A program made the translations under genes and the position numbers. This document shows positions 24,362-32,671 of a stretch of DNA of 53,857 nt, piece after piece (the stretch's first letter is position 1; each line of letters opens with the position of its first letter). Under the pieces are notes generated by a model that made no database searches, was not told the DNA's origin, and was given only the letters and a program-made list of their open reading frames with translations. Source of the DNA: UBA9647 sp049522195 (GTDB lineage: Bacteria > Bacteroidota > Ignavibacteria > UBA10030); the NCBI GenBank assembly GCA_049522195.1, contig JBEKOB010000027.1, positions 1-53,857 of the forward strand. Reading direction: 5' to 3'.

Positions 24362-25677
24362 CAGAGTTCTTCCTCGAGTTTCACGAAAGCGTTCTTGTCG
24401 TAATCCATCAGAGATTCAAACTGACGGGCAAGCTCGCCGGTCAACACCCGACGGTTGAACCGTCCTGAAAACTCCTCCGGCACCTGCCCAAGCTGGTTCT
24501 TCTCGAATTGGGTGAAGAAATCACGGATTGCACCTTCATGGGCCTGGAGATTCTTTAATGGGACACACACACCGGCACCGCTCTCAAGGATCAGTTGTTT
24601 CATGTACCCTTCATCCATCGAGCCCAGGATTGGCTTCCTCGCGCCTAGATACTCATAAAGTTTACCCGGCGATTGATAATCGTTGTCGAGCACGAGCCAG
24701 AGGACATCCGATTCCTGAAGACGCCGCGTGCATTCCTTGTGGTCGAGATAGCCGAGAAACTTCACTTCGTTCTGCAGACCGAGTTTGTTTGTAAGGGCCT
24801 GGTCCTCCTCGCGCACGTTGCCGATGAGATCAAGTTCCACTCTTCCCCTCATTTGCGGCACATCACGGAAAAGGTTGTGCAGCGCTTGAAGAAGAACCGA
24901 CGGGTTCCGATCGGCATAGAAGGTGCCAGCATGTGTAATGCGGAGCGTGCGCCTCGCCGGGCGCTTCGAAGAGACATTTGCCTCGAAATCCTCAGGGTCA
25001 AATCCCTGGGGGATGATGATGACATCATGATAATCGAGACTCAGGTAATGCTTCAGGATGCTTTCTTTGACACGCCTGACGGTCACGATGATCTTATCTG
25101 CCACTTTTAGTACACGCTTTTCCAACCGGTAGTGAAGGTAACGATGAAGCGGCGTCGGATAGTACTTGAAAGGGTAGTCGAGCCAGGCATCGCGATAATC
25201 CAGGACCAATGGCAGCCTGAATTCCTTCTTCAAAGCCTCGCCAATGAGAAAATCTGTCTGAGGAGGAGCCGTAGCAAAGATCAAATCAAAATGCTCTCTG
25301 TTCAGAAGCTCCCGCGCGGCCTTCAGCGCCTTCGACTTCCAGCCGATCTTCGTGTCGGGGATGAACACAGCGTCGCCGCCAAACTGAAGAATTTTCCGAA
25401 TCCGTTCAGACGGCATCTTCACGACCCCCTGGCTCCTGAACAGCCTGTTGGGATCAAGCGAGCTTGCGCGAACGATTTCGGTTCCCGCCTCTTCAACTTC
25501 CGAGAGCAAGGTTTTGTCGACGGCATAGTATCCGGTTGGAGACACGGTCAGTACTGTCGGTTTCCATCCGTACTTCGGGAGATACTTCACGAATTTCGCG
25601 GTGCGCTGGACACCGCTCAAACCCATGGGGGGAAAGTAATACGCTATGACCAGGACTTTTCGAAAATCATCATTCAT
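24361..25677 (-). CDS. GT-B glycosyltransferase, family 4-like
   Basis: The 438-residue protein has an N-terminal acceptor domain (KVLVIAYYFPPMGLSGVQRT) and a C-terminal Rossmann half with THAGTFYADRNPS, the FLGYLDHKE region and GKLYEYLGARKPILG, the last matching the donor-sugar motif of family 4 enzymes. It probably acts in the cytoplasm on a cell-surface glycan. The gene overlaps the M24 peptidase stop by 4 bp (ATGA) and the purD start by one base. The sugar and acceptor cannot be inferred. No other glycan genes are adjacent except the epimerase. Confidence 0.85.
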   Translation of the reverse strand: MNDDFRKVLVIAYYFPPMGLSGVQRTAKFVKYLPKYGWKPTVLTVSPTGYYAVDKTLLSEVEEAGTEIVRASSLDPNRLFRSQGVVKMPSERIRKILQFGGDAVFIPDTKIGWKSKALKAARELLNREHFDLIFATAPPQTDFLIGEALKKEFRLPLVLDYRDAWLDYPFKYYPTPLHRYLHYRLEKRVLKVADKIIVTVRRVKESILKHYLSLDYHDVIIIPQGFDPEDFEANVSSKRPARRTLRITHAGTFYADRNPSVLLQALHNLFRDVPQMRGRVELDLIGNVREEDQALTNKLGLQNEVKFLGYLDHKECTRRLQESDVLWLVLDNDYQSPGKLYEYLGARKPILGSMDEGYMKQLILESGAGVCVPLKNLQAHEGAIRDFFTQFEKNQLGQVPEEFSGRFNRRVLTGELARQFESLMDYDKNAFVKLEEEL

Positions 25678-26744
25678 AAGATTATCAGCTCTTTCGGTGC
25701 TGCGGTGAGAACTTCACAACCATCATCGCGAACAACAATATCATCTTCAATCCTCACGCCGCCAAATCCGGGGATATAGATACCGGGTTCAATCGTGACA
25801 ACGTTTCCGGCCTTTAGTGTTTCTTTGCTTTGAGCAGAAAGCCTGAGCTGCTCGTGGATTTCGATACCGAGGCCGTGTCCCAGGGAATGGCTGAAATATT
25901 TTCCGAACCCCCTCCGGTCAATGGCTTTTCGGGAAACCCGATCGAGAGCGCTCGCCCTGATGCCGGGTCTTGCCGCCTCGATGGCTTTGCATTGAGCGTC
26001 GAGTACAATCTGATAAATTCTTCTTGCACGTGGAGAAGGACGCCCGATCGCCACGGTGCGGGTAAGATCACTGTGGTAGCCCTGAAGGCTGCAGCCAAGA
26101 TCGAGCGTCACCATCTCGCCGCGTCTGATCTTCTTTGCAGAGGCCCGTCCATGCGGCAACGCTCCGCGGACGCCTGAAGCAACAATCGGCTCAAACGCAT
26201 CCCCATCCGCCCCGTAGCGCCTGTGCCAGTAACTTATGTCAGCAGCGACGTCCTGTTCCGTCAGACCGGGTTTGAGCAAATGCAGCAGTTTCTGGAAGAC
26301 TCTTTCTGTGATGCGAATCGCTCGCTTGATGCACTCGATTTCCAATTCATCTTTCACAGCAGCGATGTTTTCGATGACGGATTTCGTCGGCACCAGCTTC
26401 GATCGGGCGAATACTTTTCGCATCGTTGAATGGGAATCAACGCTGGTATGAACGCTCTCAAAGCCGATGCGAGATGCTCCCTTCAGGAGCCGAAGCTTCC
26501 CCACCTCCTCAATCAAACCAATTTGAGTCACAGAGATATCGAACCCGTCAATCTCTGCTTTCGACTGATCGCGGTAGCGTCGATCCGTGAGGAAATACTG
26601 TTGCTGTGGGGTAATAACACAGAGACCGTTTGAGCCGGAGAATCCGGTCAGATAACGGACATGAGGAATATGGGAGACAAGAAGAGCATCCAGTCTCGAA
26701 GCGGTAAGCTGTCTTCGGACCTCTTGAAGCCGTCGCTCGACCAT
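25674..26744 (-). CDS. M24 family aminopeptidase, Xaa-Pro type
   Basis: The 356-residue protein has an N-terminal creatinase-like domain (LVSHIPHVRYLTGFSGSNG) and a pita-bread domain with the metal ligands Asp in VTLDLGCSLQGYHSDLTRT, His in FSHSLGHGLGIEIHE, Glu in VTIEPGIYIPGFGG and Glu in RIEDDIVVRD. These are the residues that bind two Mn or Co ions in Xaa-Pro aminopeptidases, which remove an N-terminal residue ahead of proline. It begins 9 bp after the guaB stop and overlaps the glycosyltransferase start by 4 bp. Confidence 0.92.
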   Translation of the reverse strand: MVERRLQEVRRQLTASRLDALLVSHIPHVRYLTGFSGSNGLCVITPQQQYFLTDRRYRDQSKAEIDGFDISVTQIGLIEEVGKLRLLKGASRIGFESVHTSVDSHSTMRKVFARSKLVPTKSVIENIAAVKDELEIECIKRAIRITERVFQKLLHLLKPGLTEQDVAADISYWHRRYGADGDAFEPIVASGVRGALPHGRASAKKIRRGEMVTLDLGCSLQGYHSDLTRTVAIGRPSPRARRIYQIVLDAQCKAIEAARPGIRASALDRVSRKAIDRRGFGKYFSHSLGHGLGIEIHEQLRLSAQSKETLKAGNVVTIEPGIYIPGFGGVRIEDDIVVRDDGCEVLTAAPKELIIL

Positions 26745-26753
26745 CGTGAGTTC

Positions 26754-28214
26754 TTACTGGTGATAGTTGGGGGCTTCTTTCGTGATCGCAATGTCGTGAG
26801 GATGGCTTTCGCGAAGTCCGGCATCCGTCATCCGAACAAATTGCGCTTTCGTTTTCATGTCAGAAATTGTCCGACAGCCGCAGTATCCCATCGCCGAGCG
26901 AAGGCCGCCAATCATCTGATGCACTGTTTCGCTGAGGCTTCCTTTAAACGGGACTCTCCCTTCGATCCCTTCGGGAACGAGCTTCTGGATGTCGTCTTCA
27001 ACATCCTGGAAGTACCTGTCTTTGCTCCCTTGTTTCATGGCTTCCAACGACCCCATACCGCGATACATCTTGTAGCTTCTCCCCTCGTACAGAACTTTCT
27101 CGCCTGGGCTCTCCTCAACGCCGGCAAACAGGCTGCCGAGCATCACCGAGTCGGCGCCAGCCGCGATCGCCTTGGCGATATCGCCCGTCTGTTTGATACC
27201 ACCATCTGCGATGAGAGGAACAGATGATCGCGAGGCGACTTTTGCACACTCCATGATCGCCGTCACTTGCGGAACTCCGACTCCCGCTATGACTCGAGTC
27301 GTGCAGATCGATCCAGGCCCGATTCCAACCTTCACAGCATCAGCTCCGGCCTTGATAAGATCCCGCGTCGCTTCGCCGGTCGCAACATTCCCAGCGATCA
27401 ATTGAATATCGAATTTCGACTTGATCAACTTCACCATGGTCAGCACGCCTTTCGAATGGCCATGAGCTGTGTCGACGATGATGACATCCACCCCCGCTTC
27501 GACAAGCGAAGTAACACGCTCAAGCGTGTCGCTCGTCACTCCTACCGCCGCGCCGGCTCTCAGCCGACCGAGCTTATCTTTGCAGGCATACGGGTGACGC
27601 CTCTTCTTTTGAATGTCCTTAAACGTGATAAGACCCTTCAGCTTTCCATTCTTGTCGACGACCGGCAGTTTTTCGATCCTGTTCTTCTGCAAAATCACTT
27701 CCGCTTCTTCAAGCGTCGTTCCAACCGGAGCCACAACAAGATCAGATGCGGTCATGACTTTCGAAACCTCCAGATCAAGGTTCGGTTCGAACCTGAGATC
27801 CCGGTTTGTAAGTATGCCCACGAGTTTCTCATCTTCGACAATCGGTATACCTGAGATGCTGTAATTCTTCATCACCTCCAGAGCGTCACGAACTGTCCGG
27901 TTCAAACCGAGCGTGATCGGGTGCAGGATCATTCCGCTTTCCGATCTCTTCACCTTATCGACTTCTTCCGCCTGACGCCGAATCGTCATATTCTTGTGCA
28001 GGATCCCGATCCCGCCTTCTCGAGCCAATGCGATCGCCATGGCGGATTCGGTGACGGTATCCATCGCGGCGCTGACGAGCGGTATGTTCAGACTAATCTC
28101 TCGCGTGAGTCGAGTCCTCACGTCCGTCTCCCGCGGAAGGACCGACGATTTCGCCGGAAGCAACAGCACATCATCGTACGTGACCGCTTCGCCGACTATC
28201 TTTTTCAATGGCAT
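26754..28214 (-). CDS. guaB: IMP dehydrogenase
   Basis: GuaB oxidises IMP to XMP with NAD, the first step of GMP synthesis. The 486-residue protein has TYDDVLLLPAKSSVLP, two CBS domains inserted at about residues 95-210, the phosphate loop IGPGSICTTRVIAGVGVPQ with catalytic Cys, and VMLGSLFAGVEESPGE. ATG 28214 has AGGA 8 nt upstream and gives the family N-terminus. Another ATG at 28247 overlaps the stop of the preceding gene (ATGA) and would add 11 residues. The CBS domains suggest adenine-nucleotide regulation. Confidence 0.96.
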   Translation of the reverse strand: MPLKKIVGEAVTYDDVLLLPAKSSVLPRETDVRTRLTREISLNIPLVSAAMDTVTESAMAIALAREGGIGILHKNMTIRRQAEEVDKVKRSESGMILHPITLGLNRTVRDALEVMKNYSISGIPIVEDEKLVGILTNRDLRFEPNLDLEVSKVMTASDLVVAPVGTTLEEAEVILQKNRIEKLPVVDKNGKLKGLITFKDIQKKRRHPYACKDKLGRLRAGAAVGVTSDTLERVTSLVEAGVDVIIVDTAHGHSKGVLTMVKLIKSKFDIQLIAGNVATGEATRDLIKAGADAVKVGIGPGSICTTRVIAGVGVPQVTAIMECAKVASRSSVPLIADGGIKQTGDIAKAIAAGADSVMLGSLFAGVEESPGEKVLYEGRSYKMYRGMGSLEAMKQGSKDRYFQDVEDDIQKLVPEGIEGRVPFKGSLSETVHQMIGGLRSAMGYCGCRTISDMKTKAQFVRMTDAGLRESHPHDIAITKEAPNYHQ

Positions 28215-28243
28215 GGCAATGATCCTGTTTGGACTTGGAGGTG

Positions 28244-29413
28244 TCATTCGAACGCTGGAATACCGGTGATATCTTCACCGACAATCAGCGTGTGCATTTC
28301 GTGTGTACCTTCGTACGTCTTTACCGATTCCAGGTTCGCAGAGTGCCGCATCACAGGATACTCATTCAGAATCCCGTTCGCTCCCAAAATTTCTCTCGAC
28401 ATCCTGGCAATTTCCAAAGCATGGTACACATTGTTCCGTTTGGCCATGGATATTTGGGTGAACCTGGCCTTCCCCTGATCCTTCAGTCGACCCAACTGCA
28501 GACAGAGCAATTGAGCCTTTGTGATCTCGGTGGCCATGTAAACAAGCTTTTCTTGAGTCATCTGAAATGAAGCGATGGGCTTGCCGAATTGGATTCGGGT
28601 CTTGGCGTATCGTAGCGATGTATCATAGCAAGCCATCGCAGCACCAACCGCACCCCAGGCAATTCCGTAGCGAGCCTGACTGAGACACATCAGCGGCGAT
28701 TTCAATCCGCCGGACTTAGGGAAAATGTTTGCTTCCGGAACGAGGCAATCTTCGAATACCAGTTCTGACGTGACCGATGCTCGCAACGAATGCTTCCCTC
28801 TCATCTCCGGCGCTGTGAACCCCTTCATACCCTTCTCCACAAGGAATCCCTTGATCTCTCCGTCGAGTTTTGCCCACACAATCGCAACGTCAGCAATCGT
28901 TCCATTCGTGATCCACATCTTTGCCCCGTTGAGCACGAACCCCTTCGCCGTTTTTTCAGCGCGGGTGATGAGACCACCGGCATTCGATCCGAAATCCGGC
29001 TCGGTCAATCCAAAGCATCCAACAGCTTGCCCTGATGCCAGCAAGGGCAGCCAATGGTCCTTTTGTGCCTCAGAGCCAAATGTGAAAATCGGGTACATGA
29101 CGAGTGCACTCTGGACCGAGGCAAAGCTCCTGACCCCGCTGTCGCCTCGTTCCAATTCTTGCATGACCAGGCCATAAGCGACATTGTTCATTTCTGCGCA
29201 ACCGTACTTCGCGGGAAGAGTGGAACCGAAGAGGCCAAGCTCTGCCATCTGGGAAACGAGATGCGAGGGAAAGACACCTTCCTCATAGTGCTTCTCGATG
29301 ATGGGTAGCACTTTCTCATCGACGAATTCGCGGACGGTGTTTCGAACCAGAATCTCGTCTTCAGAAAGCGAGGCATCCAGATGGAAATAGTCGACCCCTT
29401 GAAATCCTGACAT
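28244..29413 (-). CDS. Glutaryl-CoA dehydrogenase-like acyl-CoA dehydrogenase
   Basis: The 389-residue FAD enzyme most resembles glutaryl-CoA dehydrogenase, which oxidises and decarboxylates glutaryl-CoA from lysine and tryptophan breakdown. Telling motifs are CFGLTEPDFGSNAGG, the Arg-containing MRHSANLESVKTYEGTHEMH with the catalytic Glu in YEGTHE, and LNGAKMWITNG. It heads the twelve-gene minus-strand run, with a promoter candidate at 29489-29519 about 70 nt upstream. Isobutyryl- or other acyl-CoA substrates are possible, but the TYEGTHEMH ending favours glutaryl-CoA. Confidence 0.88.
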   Translation of the reverse strand: MSGFQGVDYFHLDASLSEDEILVRNTVREFVDEKVLPIIEKHYEEGVFPSHLVSQMAELGLFGSTLPAKYGCAEMNNVAYGLVMQELERGDSGVRSFASVQSALVMYPIFTFGSEAQKDHWLPLLASGQAVGCFGLTEPDFGSNAGGLITRAEKTAKGFVLNGAKMWITNGTIADVAIVWAKLDGEIKGFLVEKGMKGFTAPEMRGKHSLRASVTSELVFEDCLVPEANIFPKSGGLKSPLMCLSQARYGIAWGAVGAAMACYDTSLRYAKTRIQFGKPIASFQMTQEKLVYMATEITKAQLLCLQLGRLKDQGKARFTQISMAKRNNVYHALEIARMSREILGANGILNEYPVMRHSANLESVKTYEGTHEMHTLIVGEDITGIPAFE

Positions 29414-29488
29414 GAAGTGCCCTTATTGGGAGCAGAAGAGGTGTGTCTATTTTTGACGACAGGCTGGCAAAAAGCCATTGTTGAAATG

Positions 29489-29519
29489 AAAAATTAGTCA
29501 ACAAACGCCCAAAAGTCAA
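29489..29519 (-). promoter_or_regulatory. FCB-type sigma-A promoter heading the twelve-gene run
   Basis: On the minus strand TTG (29519-29517), 20 nt, then TAATTTTT (29496-29489), the same -7 box as at 6322-6329. Transcription would start about 65-70 nt before the ATG at 29413. Confidence 0.6.
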
Positions 29520-29614
29520 GGAAAGCATCAGAGAGGGGAAAAAAGAAGAGCCAGTTTCTCAGCCGTCCCACCATAGGCGACCGATGACTGGCCCATCAAG
29601 AAGGAGGTAGCGTT

Positions 29615-29668
29615 ATGCTCCCTACATTATATTGGACGGCGGCTCAAAAGAAAAGTTGCACAGGGTGA
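29615..29668 (+). CDS. Possible 17-residue leader or small peptide
   Basis: An ATG at 29615 follows AAGGAGGT (29601-29608) at a good distance; this is the best Shine-Dalgarno sequence in the window. The ORF is MLPTLYWTAAQKKSCTG and then TGA. GCCGTCC (29562-29568) can pair with GGACGGC (29634-29640) around the ribosome-binding site, so access may be switchable. There is no downstream gene on the same strand nearby, so it is not an obvious attenuator. It may be a small protein or chance. Confidence 0.3.
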   Translation: MLPTLYWTAAQKKSCTG

Positions 29669-29857
29669 CGAAGAATCTTTATTTTCCACACCCGAATTTG
29701 GCAAACTCATCCCTCCTCTTGTCACTCCCATCATCTTCGTTCATCGGATACATAGCAATGATTGAGAGAAAGAGGCGTTTTTCACGCAGCCTGTGAGACC
29801 CGGATAGCCAATGGTACCGAAGAGAGGGGTGAAAAACTGCGGCAGATGAAGGGTTAT

Positions 29858-31246
29858 TCAGTTTTCAGAAGGATTACTTGTCCTGATCCCGTACTTCTTT
29901 ATCTTGAGATACAGTGTCTTTGCCGTAATGCCGAGCACCTGCGCAGTCTTGAGTCTGTTCCACTGGTTAGCTTTCAGGACTTTCTCGATGTGGATTTTCT
30001 CTATTTCTTCGAGAGAGAGGAGACCTCCCTGAGGTTCGGGTGATTCGGAACGCGTTGGCGGCGCGGAGGTCCCGGAAAGAGAGGGGTTGATCCAAAGGTC
30101 CTTTGCTTCAATGGTGTCCCCGTGACTGAGCACTGTTGCACCTTCGATCACGTGCTCGAGCTCGCGTACGTTCCCCGGCCAGTCATAGCGCATTAAGATC
30201 GACATCGCTTCAGCATTCACCTTCTTGGGATTCGCTTTGGATTTGCGCTTCAGAAAATAGTCCACGAGCAGCGGGATGTCTTCTTTTCGCTCCCGCAACG
30301 TAGGGAGCTTGATGCTCACAACGTTGAGGCGGTAAAGCAGATCTTCCCGAAATCGTCCGGCCTGTACTTCCTGAAGCAGATCCTTGTTCGTCGCAGATAC
30401 GACCCTGACATCCACCTTCATCGAATTCGTCCCCCCCACCCTACGAAACTCACCGGTCTCCAGAAACCGGAGCAGCTTTGCCTGAGTTGGTTGGCTGATG
30501 TCACCGACTTCATCCAGGAAGAGCGTGCCTCCGTTGGCGACTTCGACCAAGCCTTGCTTGGCCGCATAAGCGTTCGTAAACGCTCCCTTTTCGTGTCCGA
30601 ACAGTTCGCTTTCGAGGAGTTGGTCGGGAATCGACGCGCAGTTCACTGCAACAAATGGTTGGTCCCGGCGGGGACTTTCGTTATGAAGGAGATGGGCAAT
30701 CAGTTCCTTGCCTGTGCCGCTTGCACCCTGGACCAGGACGAACGCCTCGCTGTCGGCAACCTTCCGCGCGTTTTCGACAGCGTTGTGAAAAGACTCGCTC
30801 TCGCCCACCAATCCGCTGGGGCCGCTGATGCGATTCAGTTCCCGCTTCATCACCTCTTTGTCGATCACCAGCTGGCGGCGCTCCGCGGCGCGCCGGACTG
30901 TCGCGAGCAACTGTTGCGGATCATACGGCTTGCTGATGAAGTCGTATGCCCCAAGCTTGATCGTCTCGATCGCCGTCTTGTAATCGATGACGTTTGTCAG
31001 CATGATGACCTGCGTGGAGGGCGAGTGCTCATTGATAAACCTGAGCACATCGATGCCGCTCACTCTGGGCATTTTGATGTCGAGGAGAACGATGTCGTAG
31101 ATGGTAGATTGAACGAGGTTGATCGCTTCGGTGCCGTTGAGAGCGAGATCAACGTCAAAATCGGAGAGTTCTTCGAGCTCTGTCTTAAGGAGGAAGGTTA
31201 TGGATTCTTCGTCGTCGACAACCAGGATCCGGTACTTCTTTGCCAT
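29858..31246 (-). CDS. NtrC-family response regulator with GAFTNA loop
   Basis: The 462-residue protein has a receiver (phospho-acceptor Asp56 in IVLLDIKMPRVSG, Lys in SKPYD), an AAA+ domain (Walker A GASGTGKE, Walker B GGTLFLDEVGDIS, arginine finger region FREDLLYRLNV) and a Fis-type helix-turn-helix (NRLKTAQVLGITAKTLYLKI). The loop that normally reads GAFTGA and touches sigma-54 reads GAFTNA here. Contact with sigma-54 may be altered or lost, though other substitutions at this place exist in nature. It starts 24 bp after the lone receiver gene and probably shares its promoter. Target genes are unknown. Confidence 0.9.
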   Translation of the reverse strand: MAKKYRILVVDDEESITFLLKTELEELSDFDVDLALNGTEAINLVQSTIYDIVLLDIKMPRVSGIDVLRFINEHSPSTQVIMLTNVIDYKTAIETIKLGAYDFISKPYDPQQLLATVRRAAERRQLVIDKEVMKRELNRISGPSGLVGESESFHNAVENARKVADSEAFVLVQGASGTGKELIAHLLHNESPRRDQPFVAVNCASIPDQLLESELFGHEKGAFTNAYAAKQGLVEVANGGTLFLDEVGDISQPTQAKLLRFLETGEFRRVGGTNSMKVDVRVVSATNKDLLQEVQAGRFREDLLYRLNVVSIKLPTLRERKEDIPLLVDYFLKRKSKANPKKVNAEAMSILMRYDWPGNVRELEHVIEGATVLSHGDTIEAKDLWINPSLSGTSAPPTRSESPEPQGGLLSLEEIEKIHIEKVLKANQWNRLKTAQVLGITAKTLYLKIKKYGIRTSNPSEN

Positions 31247-31270
31247 GTCTTCACCGGCTCGTCATCGAGG

Positions 31271-31642
31271 CTAGAGACCGCTCAGGACGCGTTCAACGGT
31301 AGTGAGCAAGTCGACGAGGTCATACGGCTTGCTGACAAAATCTTCTGCTCCGAGTTTCTTCGATTCAATTGCATTCTTCAGATCAGCAAACCCCGTCAAC
31401 ATGATGACCTTTGTAGCCGGCTGGGTCTCCTTGACGAATTTCAGGACTTCGAATCCATCCACATTCGGCATCTTGATGTCGAGCAGGATCAAATCGAACG
31501 TTTGACCACGGAGGATATTAATCGCTTCAGCTCCATCTCCCGCAGATGAGACTCTGTACCCCTCTCCCTCCAGTTCAGCGCTCAAGACCGTCCGGAGAGC
31601 GTCCTCATCATCGACAACCAGAATTCTGTTCTTTTCTGCCAT
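31271..31642 (-). CDS. Single-domain response regulator (receiver only)
   Basis: The 123-residue protein is a bare CheY-like receiver: acidic pocket VVDDED at residues 9-14, phospho-acceptor Asp55 in LILLDIKMPNVDG, Thr in MLTGFAD and Lys in SKPYD. It has no output domain, so it would act by protein contact or as a phosphorelay step. A longer ORF to 31822 exists, but ATG 31642 has AAGGAG 8 nt upstream and starts right at the receiver. Its promoter candidate at 31709-31739 lies inside that longer ORF, which also argues for the short form. Confidence 0.92.
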   Translation of the reverse strand: MAEKNRILVVDDEDALRTVLSAELEGEGYRVSSAGDGAEAINILRGQTFDLILLDIKMPNVDGFEVLKFVKETQPATKVIMLTGFADLKNAIESKKLGAEDFVSKPYDLVDLLTTVERVLSGL

Positions 31643-31708
31643 AAGAATTCTCCTTGGGAGATCCGCGATCACGGTGCCGCAGAGCTTAGGTTTTTGCCCT
31701 GCGCCGTG

Positions 31709-31739
31709 GCAACATAGAGAAATTCCCACAGAAAAGCAA
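31709..31739 (-). promoter_or_regulatory. FCB-type sigma-A promoter for the receiver/NtrC-type pair
   Basis: On the minus strand TTG (31739-31737), 20 nt, then TATGTTGC (31716-31709), close to TAnnTTTG. The leader to the ATG at 31642 is about 60 nt and contains the strong AAGGAG site. Confidence 0.6.
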
Positions 31740-31816
31740 ACAAGCCTGTAGAGGTTGCTCGACTCGCTCCGGGATCTCAAGTGGAAGCTTGCGGTGATCG
31801 TGCCTGCGCCTTCTCG

Positions 31817-31847
31817 TTGCAACTAATCCAAAGTTGTTTTACCTTTC
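31817..31847 (+). promoter_or_regulatory. FCB-type sigma-A promoter for the receiver-HisKA gene
   Basis: TTG (31817-31819), 20 nt, then TACCTTTC (31840-31847), seven of eight to TAnnTTTG. The ATG at 31858 would lie only about 6 nt after the transcript start, with no Shine-Dalgarno. Confidence 0.62.
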
Positions 31848-31857
31848 TCATAACCCT

Positions 31858-32589
31858 ATGGACGAACAGGCACCTCAAAAATCTCAGAAGGCAATAACCG
31901 TACTGCTCGCCGATGACGATATCGGCTTTGCGAAGGTTGTACAGCGGCAGTTGCAGCTCTTCCAGAACCGAGAATTCCATCTTGTCTGGAAAGAAAGTGT
32001 CGAGGAGGCCCTCCAGGAGATTCAGGCCAATCACTCCATTGATTTAGTTCTCACTGACTATGTTTTCCCGGGTTCAAACGGCCTTGAGTTTTGCCTTCAA
32101 CTCAATCAGATGAATTCCGAGACTCCGATTGTCTTCGTCACAGCAACTCGCGATTTCAAGTTGGCGATCGAAGCAATGAAACTCGGCGTAGAAGACTTCC
32201 TCATCAAGGAAGACCTGGCGGAATCAGTCCTCCCACGCACGATTCTGAATGTCCTCGACCGCGTTCGAATGCACAAACAGATCAGGGCGGTGGAAAAACG
32301 GATGCTGATTGCCGAAAAGCGGGCAGAGGCGATCAGGGAGCTGGTCGTGACGGTCTGCCACGAATTCAACAATCCGCTCGCTGCTATCAAGATCAGCGCT
32401 GATCTCATCCGCCGTCAGGCACCAAGCGAAGAAGACAAGAATTTATTGAGAGGATTTGAAGAGAATTTTCAAAAAATCGAGTCTGAGGTCAAGCGGCTGC
32501 GTGATATCAGCTTCGAGCGTATTGATTTCCACTCGCATTCCACCACCTCTGCCGGACCGAATACTCCGTCATCAGCGGATCGCCAATAA
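31858..32589 (+). CDS. Receiver-HisKA protein lacking a kinase ATPase domain
   Basis: The 243-residue protein begins with a receiver domain: acidic ADDD at 18-21, phospho-acceptor Asp67 in LVLTDYVFPG, Lys117 in FLIKED. A coiled linker leads to a HisKA-type dimerisation helix with the H-box VCHEFNNPLAAIKISADLI, where His168 is the phosphorylatable residue. The protein then ends without any HATPase domain. It could be a phosphotransfer relay (Asp to His) or be phosphorylated by a separate kinase. It is divergent from the lone receiver and NtrC-type genes. ATG 31858 is chosen because the promoter at 31817-31847 excludes the TTG at 31834. Confidence 0.85.
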   Translation: MDEQAPQKSQKAITVLLADDDIGFAKVVQRQLQLFQNREFHLVWKESVEEALQEIQANHSIDLVLTDYVFPGSNGLEFCLQLNQMNSETPIVFVTATRDFKLAIEAMKLGVEDFLIKEDLAESVLPRTILNVLDRVRMHKQIRAVEKRMLIAEKRAEAIRELVVTVCHEFNNPLAAIKISADLIRRQAPSEEDKNLLRGFEENFQKIESEVKRLRDISFERIDFHSHSTTSAGPNTPSSADRQ

Positions 32590-32638
32590 TCTCTTTGCTT
32601 TATCGTCACTCCCGTTCATTTTCGTCAACGCATAGCTC

Positions 32639-32669
32639 TTGCAATTTTGGCGGATTTTTTCTATCATGA
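32639..32669 (+). promoter_or_regulatory. Possible FCB-type promoter upstream of the NIF3 gene
   Basis: TTG (32639-32641), 20 nt, TATCATGA (32662-32669). Only the TA of the -7 box matches well, so this is weaker than the others. It would start a transcript of about 155 nt ending at the terminator at 32796-32827. Confidence 0.35.
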
Positions 32670-32671
32670 TC

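Larger units (their letters stand above)
29414..29857 (+). other. 444-bp gap between divergent halves of the minus-strand genes
   Basis: This gap holds the promoter for the glutaryl-CoA dehydrogenase run (29489-29519), a 17-codon ORF with a strong ribosome-binding site (29615-29668) flanked by a 7-bp inverted repeat (29562-29568 with 29634-29640), and a small imperfect hairpin at 29773-29792 downstream of the NtrC-type gene without a T-run. I see nothing else in 29669-29857. Confidence 0.6.

Noticed and set aside
31643..31857. Sigma-54 (-24/-12) promoter near the NtrC-type cluster
   Set aside because: TGGCAA occurs but with no GC element at the right distance; the TTG-N20-TAnnTT sites on both strands explain the region better.
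29701..32625. Similar text TCACTCCC...TCATCTTCGT (29720s) and TCACTCCC...TCATTTTCGT (32600s) in two gaps
   Set aside because: Only about 20 bp with gaps; too little to call a repeat family, though it may be a shared site.
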